Shown: positions 1-10,565 of the stretch, one piece after another
Layout: each line of letters starts with the position of its first letter
How positions within the stretch are numbered: the first letter of the stretch is position 1
Source: Paramyrothecium sp. XJ0827
Lineage: Eukaryota > Ascomycota > Sordariomycetes > Hypocreales > Stachybotryaceae
Reading direction: 5' to 3'
Assembly: GCA_020881915.1 (NCBI GenBank)
Contig: JAJFPB010000006.1
Coordinates: 4,092,001-4,156,000 of the forward strand
Length of the DNA: 64,000 bases
The notes under the pieces: model-generated
Databases searched by the model: none
Told to the model about the DNA's origin: nothing
What the model saw: the letters and a program-made list of their open reading frames with translations, nothing else
Program-made: the position numbers and the translations under genes

Positions 1-42
1 CTCGCATTTAAATCATAATCTTTAAACGATTGCTTCGTGAGA

Positions 43-1887
43 CTAGGCTCTGCCCCAGGTGTTTACCATAGGAGCAGTGGCAATGCGAAGTCTCTTCCCC
101 CAGAGCCACAGCGGGACCGTCAAGAGACCGAAGAGACCCAGAAGCATGCCGAATATTCCGAAACACTCTGCAGGGCCGCGACTATCCACCCACTCAGTAA
201 CGCAGAAGGTCCATGCAAACGAGATGAGCGATCGGAAAATAGTTACAACGGTGAAACAATCTGGAGCAAGGGAGTGGTAGGAGTCGATGAGCTGTACGTC
301 CCCAGGGGTTAGCATACGAAACACGATTGCAAGGGGCGTTTCCTGGGTCATGACACACATAGCTGAATCCAACAGACGGTACTTGCATCAGACCGAAGGC
401 AAGCATAGCAAAGCCAGCCTCGAGCCCGATCCATCGAGTGGAGCCTGGATTTTGCGCGCAGAAGCCGAAAACGAGGAGGCCGAATGTCGACATGAGAAAC
501 GGGAAGAACAAGATTGGTAGTCGATCTTCTGCTTCTGCGACGCCTTCTCGAAGCGACTTAGATCGCCTCCTCACCCAAATGTCAGATGTGAAGTGTGTGT
601 AGATGTAGCCCATCCCTGCTCCGATGATTCCCCCGACGTTGATGAGACCGGCATTGGGTCCCCAAAGATACGGGGGACGTGCGACAAGATATGGGCCAAC
701 CATCGAGATGGTCACGACGCCACCGACGAGGCCGGCGTAGTGTAGTGTGACGACCCACGTACCGGGAAAGCACATGGCCCGAAATAGCCGAAGATATTGC
801 TGCCACGGATTCCCTTTTGGCTTTCGGAAAGCTAGAGACTCGGAGAACGACAGCGACTCAACGACGTGAATCTGGGGTTCCTCAATGCCGACAGCATGGG
901 CCTCGTCTTTGGAGCTAGAGTGGCGAGCTGCTTCCATCTCCACCTCTTGTTGGCGCAGAGTCTCATGTCTGTCAAACATGGTTTCGGGGACAAAGAACAC
1001 GACACCTAGCAACGTAAAGGCACTCAGGGCAGTGCTCACCCAGAAGACGTATGGCCATCCGTGGCCGAACCCAATGTATCCACCGACTAGGCCACCGAAA
1101 AACGGACCCGAACACAGAAGGAGAGTATATAAACCCTGTTTTGTTTAGTGAATGTATGAGTGAAAGGAAAAAATGACCTACGCACCATTGCCCTACCGCG
1201 CTGATGAACAAAAAACAAGTCGCCAATGACTCCTGGAGCTACTGTATCGGCTGCGCCTCCTCCAGCAGCTTGCAAGATCCTGGCCCCAAGGAGAGAGTGG
1301 TAGGACGTTGCCAGGCCACACCATATCGAACATGCGGTCATGAGAAGGGTTGCCAGTATAAGCACCGGTCGCTTCCCTATCCAGTTGGCTAATGGAACCC
1401 AAACCAAACTGGAAATGCCCAATAAAAGAACATGATACTAGCAAATCGGACAATGGGTTTTAGTAGGTATCCCCTTAAAGAGTTAGGGTAAGGCCAGCTC
1501 ACAGCAATGAGGTATGAAACAACGTGGTATGGTCGTGGGTCGTTAGGAAAGGCAACAGGCCACAGCTGAAGAGCAGGTGCTACAACCGAGCTGGTAAAGT
1601 TAGCCACGAAGGCATAGATGGAAACCACTGTCAGAGCTGCGATCTTCCGCCAGGTATCATAGTTAAGCGGGTCTCGAGGACTGTCGGAAGGCTGTGGAAC
1701 CTTGACGATAGTGTGGCCTTCACTGGCTGCTTGAGGACCATAGTCTGTGTTTGAATTGGAGCTGGTTAGGATATTTCACTAACGGTTGATCAAAGACTCG
1801 ACACTAACCAATGATGACCGCAGTTCCGGGTGGTGTTGCCGCCTTGACAGCACTCTGAGGCAGGGCAAATGCCTCCCTGAATGCCAT
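43..1887 (-). CDS. MFS drug:H+ antiporter-like transporter
   Basis: Probable plasma-membrane exporter of the major facilitator superfamily, drug:proton antiporter type. I read five exons: 1887-1809, 1744-1503, 1437-1186, 1135-359 and 291-43. They sum to 1599 nt, or 532 aa. The chain has a short polar N-terminus, then a block of hydrophobic helices starting at IAALTVVSIYAFVANF, an AGGGAADTVAPGVIGDLF segment (loop/helix typical of fungal DHA1 members), a charged central loop, and a second helix bundle ending in GKRLR. The last intron (292-358) has a clear TGCTAAC branch site, and removing it joins VGFSY to LIDSYHSLAP, the usual junction in the family. The gene is divergent from the Zn2Cys6 regulator at 2395. 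Its place at the edge of a PKS cluster suggests export of the product. Substrate unknown; family call firm. Confidence 0.88.
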
Positions 1888-2394
1888 GGTGGATGGGTAA
1901 CTCGCAAGACAGTTGTTCGATGCCTATGATAAGCAGGTTGGATGCAACGATCCTACTGCTCAATGAAAGAGAAGTTTGCGAAGACAATTAGGCACGGAAG
2001 GGGGTAGCTGAGTCCTGATAACATGATTGAAGAGAAGCCTCCACTTCAAGTGTGAAAAACCCCATGGGGAAGACATGGTGCTCCACTTCGGGAAAGTTAG
2101 TTGAGCCTGCATGCAGTTTCTGTGAAGCAACCCCTGCTTCGCCGCCACAATCTCGGCAGCGTCTCTCCACCTGGCCGAAGGTAAGGCAGCTTGTTTGCTC
2201 TTCTCGCCTCCACTCAGCCGAACCCCAAGGATTCTGTAGGTTCGTGGCCCCAGACTACCGACCGGGAAGCATTGCGACTGGAAACGGGTGACAAATGGCG
2301 GCAGGTTCATTTCATCAGTGATTCTACTGGAGGTGCTAAGACATGCCAGCGTTCCTTTGCACCATACCTAGCTGTAGGGACCACTGCTAGCTCA
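1888..2394. other. intergenic, divergent promoter region
   Basis: Roughly 500 bp between the divergent starts of the MFS transporter and the Zn2Cys6 regulator. The reading frame of the regulator is open upstream to about 2191, so an earlier non-ATG or upstream-exon start cannot be excluded. I see no RNA gene or repeat here. Confidence 0.5.
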
Positions 2395-4159
2395 ATGGAA
2401 CCTGTTAGAGATTCACCGCCGGCCAGCCCCAAATACTCCAAAGGCACGACGATTGCGCCGAGGAGGCGTAGGGTTTCCGTGGCCTGCGACACGTGCCGAT
2501 CAAGCCGCCAGAGATGCGATGGGACACGGCCCAAGTGCGATGCTTGTGTCTCTAGTAATTCCCACTGCGACTATAGATCCGAACCCCGTAAGAGGGGAAT
2601 CCCGTCCGGCTACTTACGCAACCTGGAGATGGTTTTAGGATATATCCTTATGCAATTTCCGGACAGCGAGGATGCCATTCTACAGTTCTTTGCAGGCAGA
2701 GATGAAGATTCAAGGGCTAGCCAAGACCAGCACAACTCCGCCGAAGCCTTGCACAGGCGCTGGTATAACAGCCCCGTCCATGAAAACATCAAAAAATTCC
2801 GCATCAGGGTTCAGTCAACAATAAACAAGCGCGGCCAGCAACACGAGACTTCTATGGGAGTCAACACCGGTGTGAAGTCTGCGGATTCCCAGTGCTTGCA
2901 TGACGTCTCATTGAGATCCGGCGCAGACGCCGTTCCCCCATTCACCCAGGAGGATCATCAGCATAACAGCGTCTCTGCCCCGAACCTGCCCCAGAACTGG
3001 CGGTCCCTATTGGATGTATACAAGACATACATTCATTCTTGGTTCCCAATTGTTGATATTCCACATGTTTCCAGCGCTGCCCTGAGCTACACGGCCAATG
3101 GCAGTAGTGGAGACCATCATGGATTCTCCTGCTCATGCGCGGAGTTGTGGTCGGTACTGGCAGTGGCAGCCTTCCAAGACGAGTCTCGTCAAGTTCTTGC
3201 AGATACTGCCTCTCTGAAGGCGAAGCAGTACTTTTCTGTGGCCCAGAAAATGATTCCTAGCGATCATACCGCGTACAGCTTGTCGCAGGTTAGAGCACTA
3301 TTACTGCAAGTCCTTGTACTACTGGGAAGGGGTTCACATCTCGCCGCGTGGACAATGACTGGTACCGCAACCCGTCAGGCCCTGTACCTGATGAGTGCAG
3401 GTATAGATGGCGACCAAGCTTTTCAGCCGTATACCATGCAGCACGACCGGATCTTGGTCGCATGCTCTATTCTCGAAACGCTGGCTTCGGCCTCTATCAA
3501 GCAATCTAGCCATTTTCGATACGACTCTGATTCTGCTCGGTCAATTTCATGCCAGCCTACACCGACTGGGACCAAGAGCAAAGATGGGGTCAATCCTTGG
3601 AGCTATGATCCGCAAGATGCAGCTTTCAGCACCTTCTTCCAGCTCCATTCTATTTTCCAGAAGCTGAGCATATCTCTAGACTCAGTGGCGCGCTCAGAGC
3701 ATTCCTGGCATCTTTGAACCCTCTAGTATCCAGATCTCTATAAACTTTATTCCCGGTATACCTGACGATGAAAGTTCTGGATATCACACGTCCTCATTAC
3801 TATCATTTCTGCTTCTCCAAACAGCTTCTTTTAGCGCAACAATACCTACTCTTCGCCACGATCAGGCGCACGTAGTTTCCGAAGTGCTCAGCGTCTTGGA
3901 CTCGTGTATTTTCAATATGGGATTCGGCTGTGTTCCTCCTATAGTCGGGACGCTGCTTCGCATCTTACAGGCTCATGGGTGCATGGACAACCTGACGCAG
4001 ACAGAAGAGCTGAAGGTGGACTTCAACCTAAAGTCAATGGAATACGCCTGGAGTCAGGAACTACACACAAATGCTGATTCCGCCAGTTTTACCAATATCA
4101 TCGAGCAGCTCATAACCCCTTTAGACTGTAAGATTGATAGCTTGCAAAGTTTCTGGTGA
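2395..4159 (+). CDS. Zn2Cys6 transcription factor, frame disturbed near 3661-3745
   Basis: Fungal binuclear zinc cluster regulator. ATG 2395 is chosen because it is the first ATG ahead of the zinc cluster. The cluster follows at about residues 33-62 (CDTCRSSRQRCDGTRPKC then CDACVSSNSHC), with basic residues (RRRR) before it. A long middle-homology region follows, without a clear coiled coil. The first frame stops at 3715-3717. The protein continues in a different frame to 4159 (GFGCVPPIVGTLLRILQAHG and beyond). Between them, 3663-3743, a third frame carries helical, protein-like sequence (LSGALRAFLASLNPLV). Either two small frameshifts lie here, making this a pseudogene or an assembly error, or a 49-bp intron with a poor GTGGCG donor and a TATCCAG acceptor rescues the frame. 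As the regulator nearest the left end of the cluster, it is a candidate pathway activator. Confidence 0.7.
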
Positions 4160-4908
4160 GCCTCGCTCATCTATTATTGCAGAGCAATGCGAGGTGATTT
4201 GGGGGAATTGAAGGAGGTATATCTGTACGAAGTGAGTCATAACTCCAATATTATATCAAATCTAACCAGTCCGATTTGCCTGGCACACTGCTTCTGCTTC
4301 GTCCTTGGTGCCCTTCTGATACATGTTTTCCCACCGATTTGCGCATGGCACGTCGTTGTTCCGTGAAAGTGATTCAAATTAGATTCAAGAGGCTTTGACC
4401 AAATTTGCTACGATGCCGAACTAAGCGATAAATTCTGTTGCTTCACGAACCATTAATCTTCCTCGTGCCAATGATTCCTGCGTGAGAAGTAGGCATCCAT
4501 TTGTGGGTCGCCCGGCGTGTGTAGGGTAAGGTTAAAACGTTCCGTGGTGTACGGAAATTTCCCAACTAGGGAAATTTCCTAAATTTCCTCGGATTACGGA
4601 AACTAGACCAGGACAACCTTGAGCTCTGTCATCCGCCGAAAGCTCGAGCAATGACGCGCACGCTGACGTCAAGTTGCAGGTTCTCTCTTCTGCCGTAGAG
4701 CGAGTCGAGTCATTCAATGTCCTGAAATCCGGAATCTGTAGATTATGTAGGACATCAAGGAGTATAAAGATACTACAATATTACCCGCCATCCAATACCT
4801 AGTCTACCCTCCCATCCGGTTTGTCTGTCTGCTGGGAACCGCCCGCTAAGCCCTAGTTCAGACGTGAGCATCGTATTCACCTTCGATCTTTGGCCTTGCT
4901 CGGCCTTT
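4160..4908. other. intergenic
   Basis: Sequence between the Zn2Cys6 gene and the PAP2 gene. It holds the GGAAATTTCC repeats at 4553-4588, listed separately, and a TATAAAG box near 4764, well placed for transcription of the PAP2 gene. No protein of recognisable family is visible in any frame. Confidence 0.5.
4553..4588. promoter_or_regulatory. paired GGAAATTTCC palindromes upstream of the PAP2 gene
   Basis: The perfect 10-bp palindrome GGAAATTTCC occurs at 4553-4562 and again at 4570-4579, 17 bp start to start. A partial copy AAATTTCC follows at 4581-4588. The array lies about 330 bp before the PAP2 start codon. The spacing and symmetry would suit a dimeric regulator, but no binding protein is known to me. 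Chance duplication is possible. Confidence 0.3.
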
Positions 4909-6422
4909 ATGACACATTATCTACGCCGTCATTCCTACCAGAAGATGCCAATCTCACAAAGTGACACCAGAACGCTACGGCAGCACAACATGTCCGTAAA
5001 GGTGATCCTTTCCTACGTCCTGGACTGGGCCGTCTTGATTGCCGTGGGCGTTATCTCTTACATCATCGGCGATCTAGAGCCTCACAAGCGGCCTTTCTCC
5101 GTTACCGATCCTAATATCTCGTACGTCAACCCTTGTGCTGTGCCAACCCTCTCTTTCCAAACTAGCCGAGTAACCTTATCTGTCCCAGGTTGCCATATAA
5201 CGAGTCAGAGGCCGTGCCATTATGGCTTCTGGGCATCCTTATTGGGGCTTTCCCCCTTGTTACCATCCTCATCGTCACCTTCGTTTTTGTCCCAGGCGCT
5301 ACGGCCCCTCTACACATACCTGTCGCCTTCCTCTGGAGGCGGAAGTTATGGGAGTTCCACACCGGCACTATGGGCTTGGTTGCTGCCAATGTCACTGCCT
5401 TCTTCTTCACGCAGGGCATGAAGAACCTCTTTGGCAAGCCCCGTCCCGACTTCCTGGACCGCTGTCAACCTGACGTGGATCATGTCGGAGAGCATACTGT
5501 GGGGAGATTAGCTGGTGGGAGCATGGCCGGTCAACTTTATTCCGCTTCCATCTGTCAGCAGGAGGATTTGCACATCCTTAACGACGGTTTCAGAAGCTAT
5601 CCCAGCGGCCACTCCTCCGCTTCCGCCGCTGGCCTTGTTTACTTATCCCTCTTCCTTGCCAGCAAATTCGCCGTAGTAATCCCCCTCATCCTCCCTGGCG
5701 CTTCCTCTAAGGCTATATCATATGCAGCCTTCCCTTCACACACGGTCAGCGCCGACCCACTTCATGACAGACTCAAAGATACTGAATCCCTTTCCAACGT
5801 CACTCCTAAGCTTGTCTACGGGCGTCACACTCAATACGATGCGAAGCTTCAGTCGTTGCGCAACCAAGCCGCTGCACCACCTTTGTACTTAGTCGCTGTC
5901 GTACTCGCGCCTTTCGCTCTATCTATCTACATCTCCGCTTCGCGCTGGTTTGACTTCCGTCACCATGGATTTGACATACTCTTCGGGTATCTAATAGGCC
6001 TCATTTCTGCCTTCTACTGTTTTCGATGCTACCATCCCCCCATCTCAGAAGGCGCTGGCTGGGCTTGGGGTCCTCGCAGTAGCGAGCGCGCCTTCTGGTC
6101 CGGCGTTGGTAGAATTGGCTATAGCTCTCAACCGATAGAGGAGGCCTTCAAAACGGAGGCGGACTCAGGTCAGGGGATACGCTCCAACGAGATTAACTGT
6201 GGACACGAGGCTGTCTCGGTGCATCCATCTCTGTCGCAAAAACCAGCAAATCTCAGCAATAGCGATGGCCCTAGCATTCGCCCATGCAACTCTCAACCGT
6301 GCAGCTCCCATGGGTACTCTTCCGATGGTTATGCGCCCAGCAGCTCCCACAAACGGCATGGTGCTGGCAACGGCGATGATTACTTCGATGTGGAAATGCA
6401 ACAGATCGATACTAGAGGCTAG
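4909..6422 (+). CDS. PAP2-superfamily lipid phosphate phosphatase
   Basis: Integral-membrane phosphatase of the type-2 phosphatidic acid phosphatase family (DPP1/LPP1-like), which removes phosphate from phosphatidate, diacylglycerol pyrophosphate or sphingoid-base phosphates. Exons 4909-5120 and 5189-6422; the 68-bp intron starts GTACGT and ends CCCAG. All three catalytic motifs are present: KNLFGKPRP (KX6RP), YPSGHSSAS (PSGH) and SRWFDFRHHGFD (SRX5HX3D). Several transmembrane helices separate them, and a long polar, Ser/His-rich tail of about 130 residues follows. ATG 4909 is the first in frame; ATGs at 4945 and 4990 are alternatives. Such genes are usually primary metabolism. Its place between the regulator and the ThDP enzyme allows a role on a sphingoid-like product, but this is inference. 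Confidence 0.85.
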
Positions 6423-6539
6423 TTTTCGCGTTTCACTCATCATAAACTGTATTTGAACTCAACATACATGGCACATGTAAGCAAGATTTAATAACTGTTG
6501 TCTAGGTTGAAATGGGAACTCCTTACCGTGATATCTGAA

Positions 6540-8195
6540 TCATACAATATGAGATCTTATCGTCTGCAACGACTTTGCACGCCCCTCCGACGGCGCAAAT
6601 GCATCAGCATCAATCTTCATGTCTATCACAGTTGGTTTACGAGATTTGATAGCATCGTGCAAAACCCGTCGCAACTGCTCTCCCGACCTAACAGTCCATC
6701 CTTGGCAGCCCAGTGCCGCAGCATATAGAGCAAAGTCTACCTCGGGAATGTCACAACATGGCGCAACATCTCCCCAGGCTCTTGGGCCCTGGTAGCACAT
6801 ATTGTACCTAGCGTCATTCATAATAAGCCAGACAACGGGAATGTTGTACTGTACAGCCGAACTGACCTCAGACTGCATCAAAATTGCTCCGTCGCCCACA
6901 ATAGCCACTGCTACCGTCCCACTTGACCCCATGCCAACAGCACCACAGCATGCATGCCCCATGGCAGCATTGAAGACAGAGACACGGTATTTTCGGGGGT
7001 AAATGAATCGTAGGTGATGTGTTGCCCAGCAAAGACTATTTCCGATGTCCGCGAAGACCGGTAGATTGTGCTGGTTAATAACGACTTCTTGAACGACCGA
7101 CATGACGGTCTGCGGATGGATTTGATCTAGCCGAGCAGCCTTCTTCCACGGTACTGTGGGTAAAGGATGCTGTGAGCGGGAGATCTGAGGAAACCCTCTT
7201 GTCATGTGTTGCAACAATTCATTAATATCGGCTACAAAAATAAGAGCATCCTGTGGCACATTACGACGCATCTCATCGGGTTCCAGTGATACACAGATGA
7301 ATTCGGTTTCATCCCACCCATCCTGGATGTGGAATGAGCTGAACTCGGCTAGTCTTGTTCCAAGGACGATGACTCCACGAGGAGGGCTGTCTATGATACT
7401 GGTGCCGATTGTGGAACCTACACCAGACACCCCACGATACAGAGGATGGTTCTCGGGGAAAACACCCTTTCCGCGCGGCGTGCTGATGACAGGAGTGTTG
7501 AATCGCTCGGCAAGTTGTAGAATCATGTCGCCGGACTGAACAGCACCATAGCCGATCCAGAGGATGAAGGTTCCACTCCGTAGGCGGGTTTCGAGGTGAT
7601 CAGCATAGACTGAAATCTTGGTATCGGTTTCTAGCTTCACCCCGTTCAAGTTGCGAAGCGGTTCCAGTGGTGGCACTATCCATCTTTGTACCTCTGGCGC
7701 GAAAAATATGCCAATGACCCCTCCGGTTGGGCGTCTTGAGAGCGCGTTGAGCTCCTGCTGAATCTTTTGCAAATCGTCCGAGCCTCTTACAATGATGCTT
7801 TGGTCGAGAGGATGATTGATACTAGGTCCGGCCAGTCTTTCAACGTCTTCGGGAGTGGTTTCTTGCATGCTGCGTTTGCCACGCGAATCTTCTGTGGTGA
7901 GAGCTGAGATGAAAACCACACGTGCGCCGTCCGCTCTGGCAGTTTTGAGACCCGTAATTGAGTTGGTGATGCCCGGTCCACAGGTTGCAAAGACAACAGT
8001 GATCTTGCCTGTATGCAGCGAGTGCTCCATTGCAGCAAAAACTGCGCCGGTTTCATGTCGAAAGTGATAGACGGAAATTTCTGATTGATCCAGAGCTTTC
8101 CAAATAGCAGCCAAGTATCCTCCTGATAGACCAAAGGCTTTATCGCAGCCACCAGCCACAAGTGACTTGGTAACGTCCTCAGCGAACGTCGACAT
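6540..8195 (-). CDS. ThDP-dependent enzyme, acetolactate synthase-like
   Basis: Thiamine-diphosphate carboligase of the acetolactate synthase (IlvB/AlsS) and acyloin synthase group, 551 aa, intronless. ATG 8195 (MSTFAEDVTKSL) fits the family's N-terminus; the open frame extends to 8387 but that part is not family-like. The catalytic Glu sits in RHETGAVFAAMEH (N-terminal PYR domain). The glycine-rich CGPGITNSITGLKTA follows, then a central dimer domain. The C-terminal PP domain has the cofactor motif GDGAILMQSEVSS ending in MNDARYNM. No mitochondrial presequence is evident from the chosen start, unlike the housekeeping fungal enzyme for branched amino acids. The neighbour at 9305 is an acetolactate decarboxylase, divergently placed, so the expected chemistry is pyruvate (or another 2-oxo acid) to a 2-hydroxy-3-oxo acid, then to an acyloin. 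The exact acceptor is not predictable. The lack of introns allows a bacterial origin. Confidence 0.87.
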   Translation of the reverse strand: MSTFAEDVTKSLVAGGCDKAFGLSGGYLAAIWKALDQSEISVYHFRHETGAVFAAMEHSLHTGKITVVFATCGPGITNSITGLKTARADGARVVFISALTTEDSRGKRSMQETTPEDVERLAGPSINHPLDQSIIVRGSDDLQKIQQELNALSRRPTGGVIGIFFAPEVQRWIVPPLEPLRNLNGVKLETDTKISVYADHLETRLRSGTFILWIGYGAVQSGDMILQLAERFNTPVISTPRGKGVFPENHPLYRGVSGVGSTIGTSIIDSPPRGVIVLGTRLAEFSSFHIQDGWDETEFICVSLEPDEMRRNVPQDALIFVADINELLQHMTRGFPQISRSQHPLPTVPWKKAARLDQIHPQTVMSVVQEVVINQHNLPVFADIGNSLCWATHHLRFIYPRKYRVSVFNAAMGHACCGAVGMGSSGTVAVAIVGDGAILMQSEVSSAVQYNIPVVWLIMNDARYNMCYQGPRAWGDVAPCCDIPEVDFALYAAALGCQGWTVRSGEQLRRVLHDAIKSRKPTVIDMKIDADAFAPSEGRAKSLQTIRSHIV

Positions 8196-9304
8196 AATGT
8201 GGTCTTGATGCAGTATCCTCCTGGGTTTTTGGGTATGCATCATTTGACTAGCTACCTTGGAGGTAGACCACAACATGAGGATATGAAATTGAACAACCAA
8301 AAATGCGGATGGTCCCGTAATTACTGTCCAGGAGCGTATCCCTCTCTGTGGCTTTCCGTGATAATGCATACCCCGGCTCCTGAACACGGTCTCGAATGGT
8401 CGAAGGTGTCAAGCAGGCGGCAATGGGCTAAATGTGTAAAGTACATGTACTTCCATAGGGGTGCCATCCCAGCCTTCTGCCATACAAAGTTGGGAACCAC
8501 CAGAGGCAGCTTTTCCGCTTCCATCATCTCACTCGAGGTGTCCTATTCCGTGATAGTAGTAGTTCACACGTGCTAGGCCCAGCCTTGGGTGAAAAGAAGT
8601 TAGGATGATCTGTTAGATAGGTGGGCGCATGGTGCGGCTGACCAGGCTTATTCGGTACTTTGGCCTTGCAGTTCAAAAGTTCTCGGTCATGGTAAAAGGA
8701 TGAGGCTAGCCTACAGAGTGGAGGACACACCTAACTTGTGATGAGGCGCCTTCTAGACCGAGTCCTACTTGTGGCTTGATACGCAAAGACTTCTAGACTG
8801 AAGCACCATTCTCATTGGGGCGCTTGCTGGGCAACTTCTTCTGGACTATGCCTCTTTCGAATGCTGCAGGACCCCAGACCTTCAGAAGGAAGACTATCCC
8901 TGGACCCAGGTGCATGGAGCTGGTACCGCTATCCCGGGATGACAGGATGGAAAGGAGGGGCAAAGGCACCTGACTTCAGCTCCATTTCTGATATTATCTC
9001 AATAAATTATGAACAGGATTGGCTGAAGGTAGAAGCGTTTGATAATCCAAAATCTCACACAAGGACATAGGCGAGATACCGGAAGCTGCAACGATCTGGT
9101 TGCTCAAGGGATGGTTAATTCATACTCCCCAGAGCAAAATCTCCATTAGCCCTGTGAAAGTTTTTGACTACTCCGACGCAACGAACAGGAACACCTGGGC
9201 TTTCGCCACCCAAGATCATTAGTGAGCTTAACCCAACTTGCGCTATCGCCAAAGGGATTTAAGCGTTTATCCTTTCGCATCCCGGCTTCAGACTGCGCGT
9301 CCCA
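8196..9304. other. divergent promoter region of the acyloin pair
   Basis: About 1.1 kb between the start of the ThDP enzyme (minus strand) and the acetolactate decarboxylase (plus strand). The motif CTTCTAGAC occurs twice, near 8749 and 8790, once each in similar surroundings. No protein-coding signal or RNA gene is recognised. The arrangement would allow joint control of both genes. Confidence 0.45.
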
Positions 9305-9997
9305 ATGGAACCCAACACTTTGTATCAATTTTCCATCTTTAATGCCATCATGGATGGGATTGGAGATCATGGTCCCACGACCGGTGACCTTGCCATGAGG
9401 GGAGACCATGGTCTAGGAACATTCCGTCAAATGGATGGGGAAATGATCATGATCGCTGGTGAAGTCTATCAAATCACGGCCGAAGGGGGCGTAATCAAGA
9501 AAGGGGTTGATACCAGTCTCCCGTTCGTACAAGTCACAAGGTTCCGCCCCTCGAACGAACGCGCCATAGGTCCTCTTGACAACGAGCTTTTGCGCACTGC
9601 ATTGCATGAGAATCATCCTACCTCAAAAAATCTCTTTATCTCGATACGAATCGATGGCTTTTTCGAAGAAATTTCGACGCACATCGTCAGAAAGCAAGAA
9701 TACTCAGGACAACCCGGCGTCGAGCTGATCAAAAGAATGAAGCACGCGGTGCTCAGGGATATCTCTGGCACAGCGTTTGGCTTTTTATCACCTCGGCATG
9801 CCGGCTTTTCATCCCCTGGAGTCCATTTGCATTTTATATCATCTGATCGTCAGATCGGAGGCCATGTAGTTAGCTTTAGGATGGTTCAAGGCAGCCTTAG
9901 CAGTTGTGTCATTAGCAAGGTCCAGCTTGAGTTTTCAAAATCATCGGCATTCAATGATAGGGAATTTGGCGCGGCGGCTAATATTCTGAGGCCATGA
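9305..9997 (+). CDS. alpha-acetolactate decarboxylase
   Basis: Metal-dependent decarboxylase that turns 2-acetolactate into acetoin, 230 aa, intronless, ATG 9305. The N-terminus LYQFSIFNAIMDGIGD and the following GDLAMRGDHGLGTF and DGEMIMIAGEVYQI match the family fold in order. The zinc ligands are visible as HLHFISSDRQIGGH, with His-x-His and a third His eleven residues on, the spacing of the bacterial enzymes. The length is close to the bacterial 235-260 aa. No signal peptide. The family is chiefly bacterial and only patchy in fungi, so transfer is plausible but unproven. Its divergent neighbour is an acetolactate synthase-like enzyme, so the two form a complete acyloin pathway. Whether the product feeds the polyketide pathway or serves separately is unknown. 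Confidence 0.9.
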   Translation: MEPNTLYQFSIFNAIMDGIGDHGPTTGDLAMRGDHGLGTFRQMDGEMIMIAGEVYQITAEGGVIKKGVDTSLPFVQVTRFRPSNERAIGPLDNELLRTALHENHPTSKNLFISIRIDGFFEEISTHIVRKQEYSGQPGVELIKRMKHAVLRDISGTAFGFLSPRHAGFSSPGVHLHFISSDRQIGGHVVSFRMVQGSLSSCVISKVQLEFSKSSAFNDREFGAAANILRP

Positions 9998-10565
9998 ACA
10001 ATTTGATCCTTGCGAGATGATACGGACCCTAGCACTTCATGACTCTTTTGTTCAGCTTCATCTCATAATATATATGCCTGTTTTCCAAGTTTCGTTTATG
10101 AATTCGTGACATCCGTGATTCATTGAAGCTCATTTGAAGGGGAGCAAGCACGCTGCTTCATTTGGTTGGGTGGATGAGACGGGGCCTAGTAGCGAAGGCC
10201 TCCCACTAGTCTCATCGTATCGTAAATTGACGAGCGCGACTGCCAAGCTACCTGAAAAAGCCCCCGGTGCCCAGGAAGTTCAGGTGAGGAATTTCTGACC
10301 ACTGCAGGGCACAGGCAGCCACACCATTATTAGTCTGCATCAAGCACTAACAGGTGGCGTCACCAAACGCCATGGCCCCAGGTCAGCTGGACATGGAAAA
10401 CAGGACTCTGGTTGGGTTCCGCATTAACCCACACTGTCAGGGGTCAATAAATAGCCGTGAAACGAAATTGTTTGTGAGGGGAGGTTTTACTTTGGGTGAG
10501 CTGTGCTAGACTTGACGTGCTTCACTTCTAAGACTTATCATCCAAACATCAAATTCCATACCACG
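9998..10565. other. intergenic, promoter of the acyltransferase
   Basis: About 570 bp with no coding signal. A TATATAT tract lies near 10068 behind the decarboxylase stop, and an AATAAATAG box near 10446 is suitably placed to act as the TATA element of the acyltransferase at 10566. Confidence 0.4.

Noticed and set aside
8196..8387. N-terminal extension of the ThDP enzyme
   Set aside because: The open frame extends upstream of ATG 8195, but that part lacks family similarity and shows no clear mitochondrial presequence.
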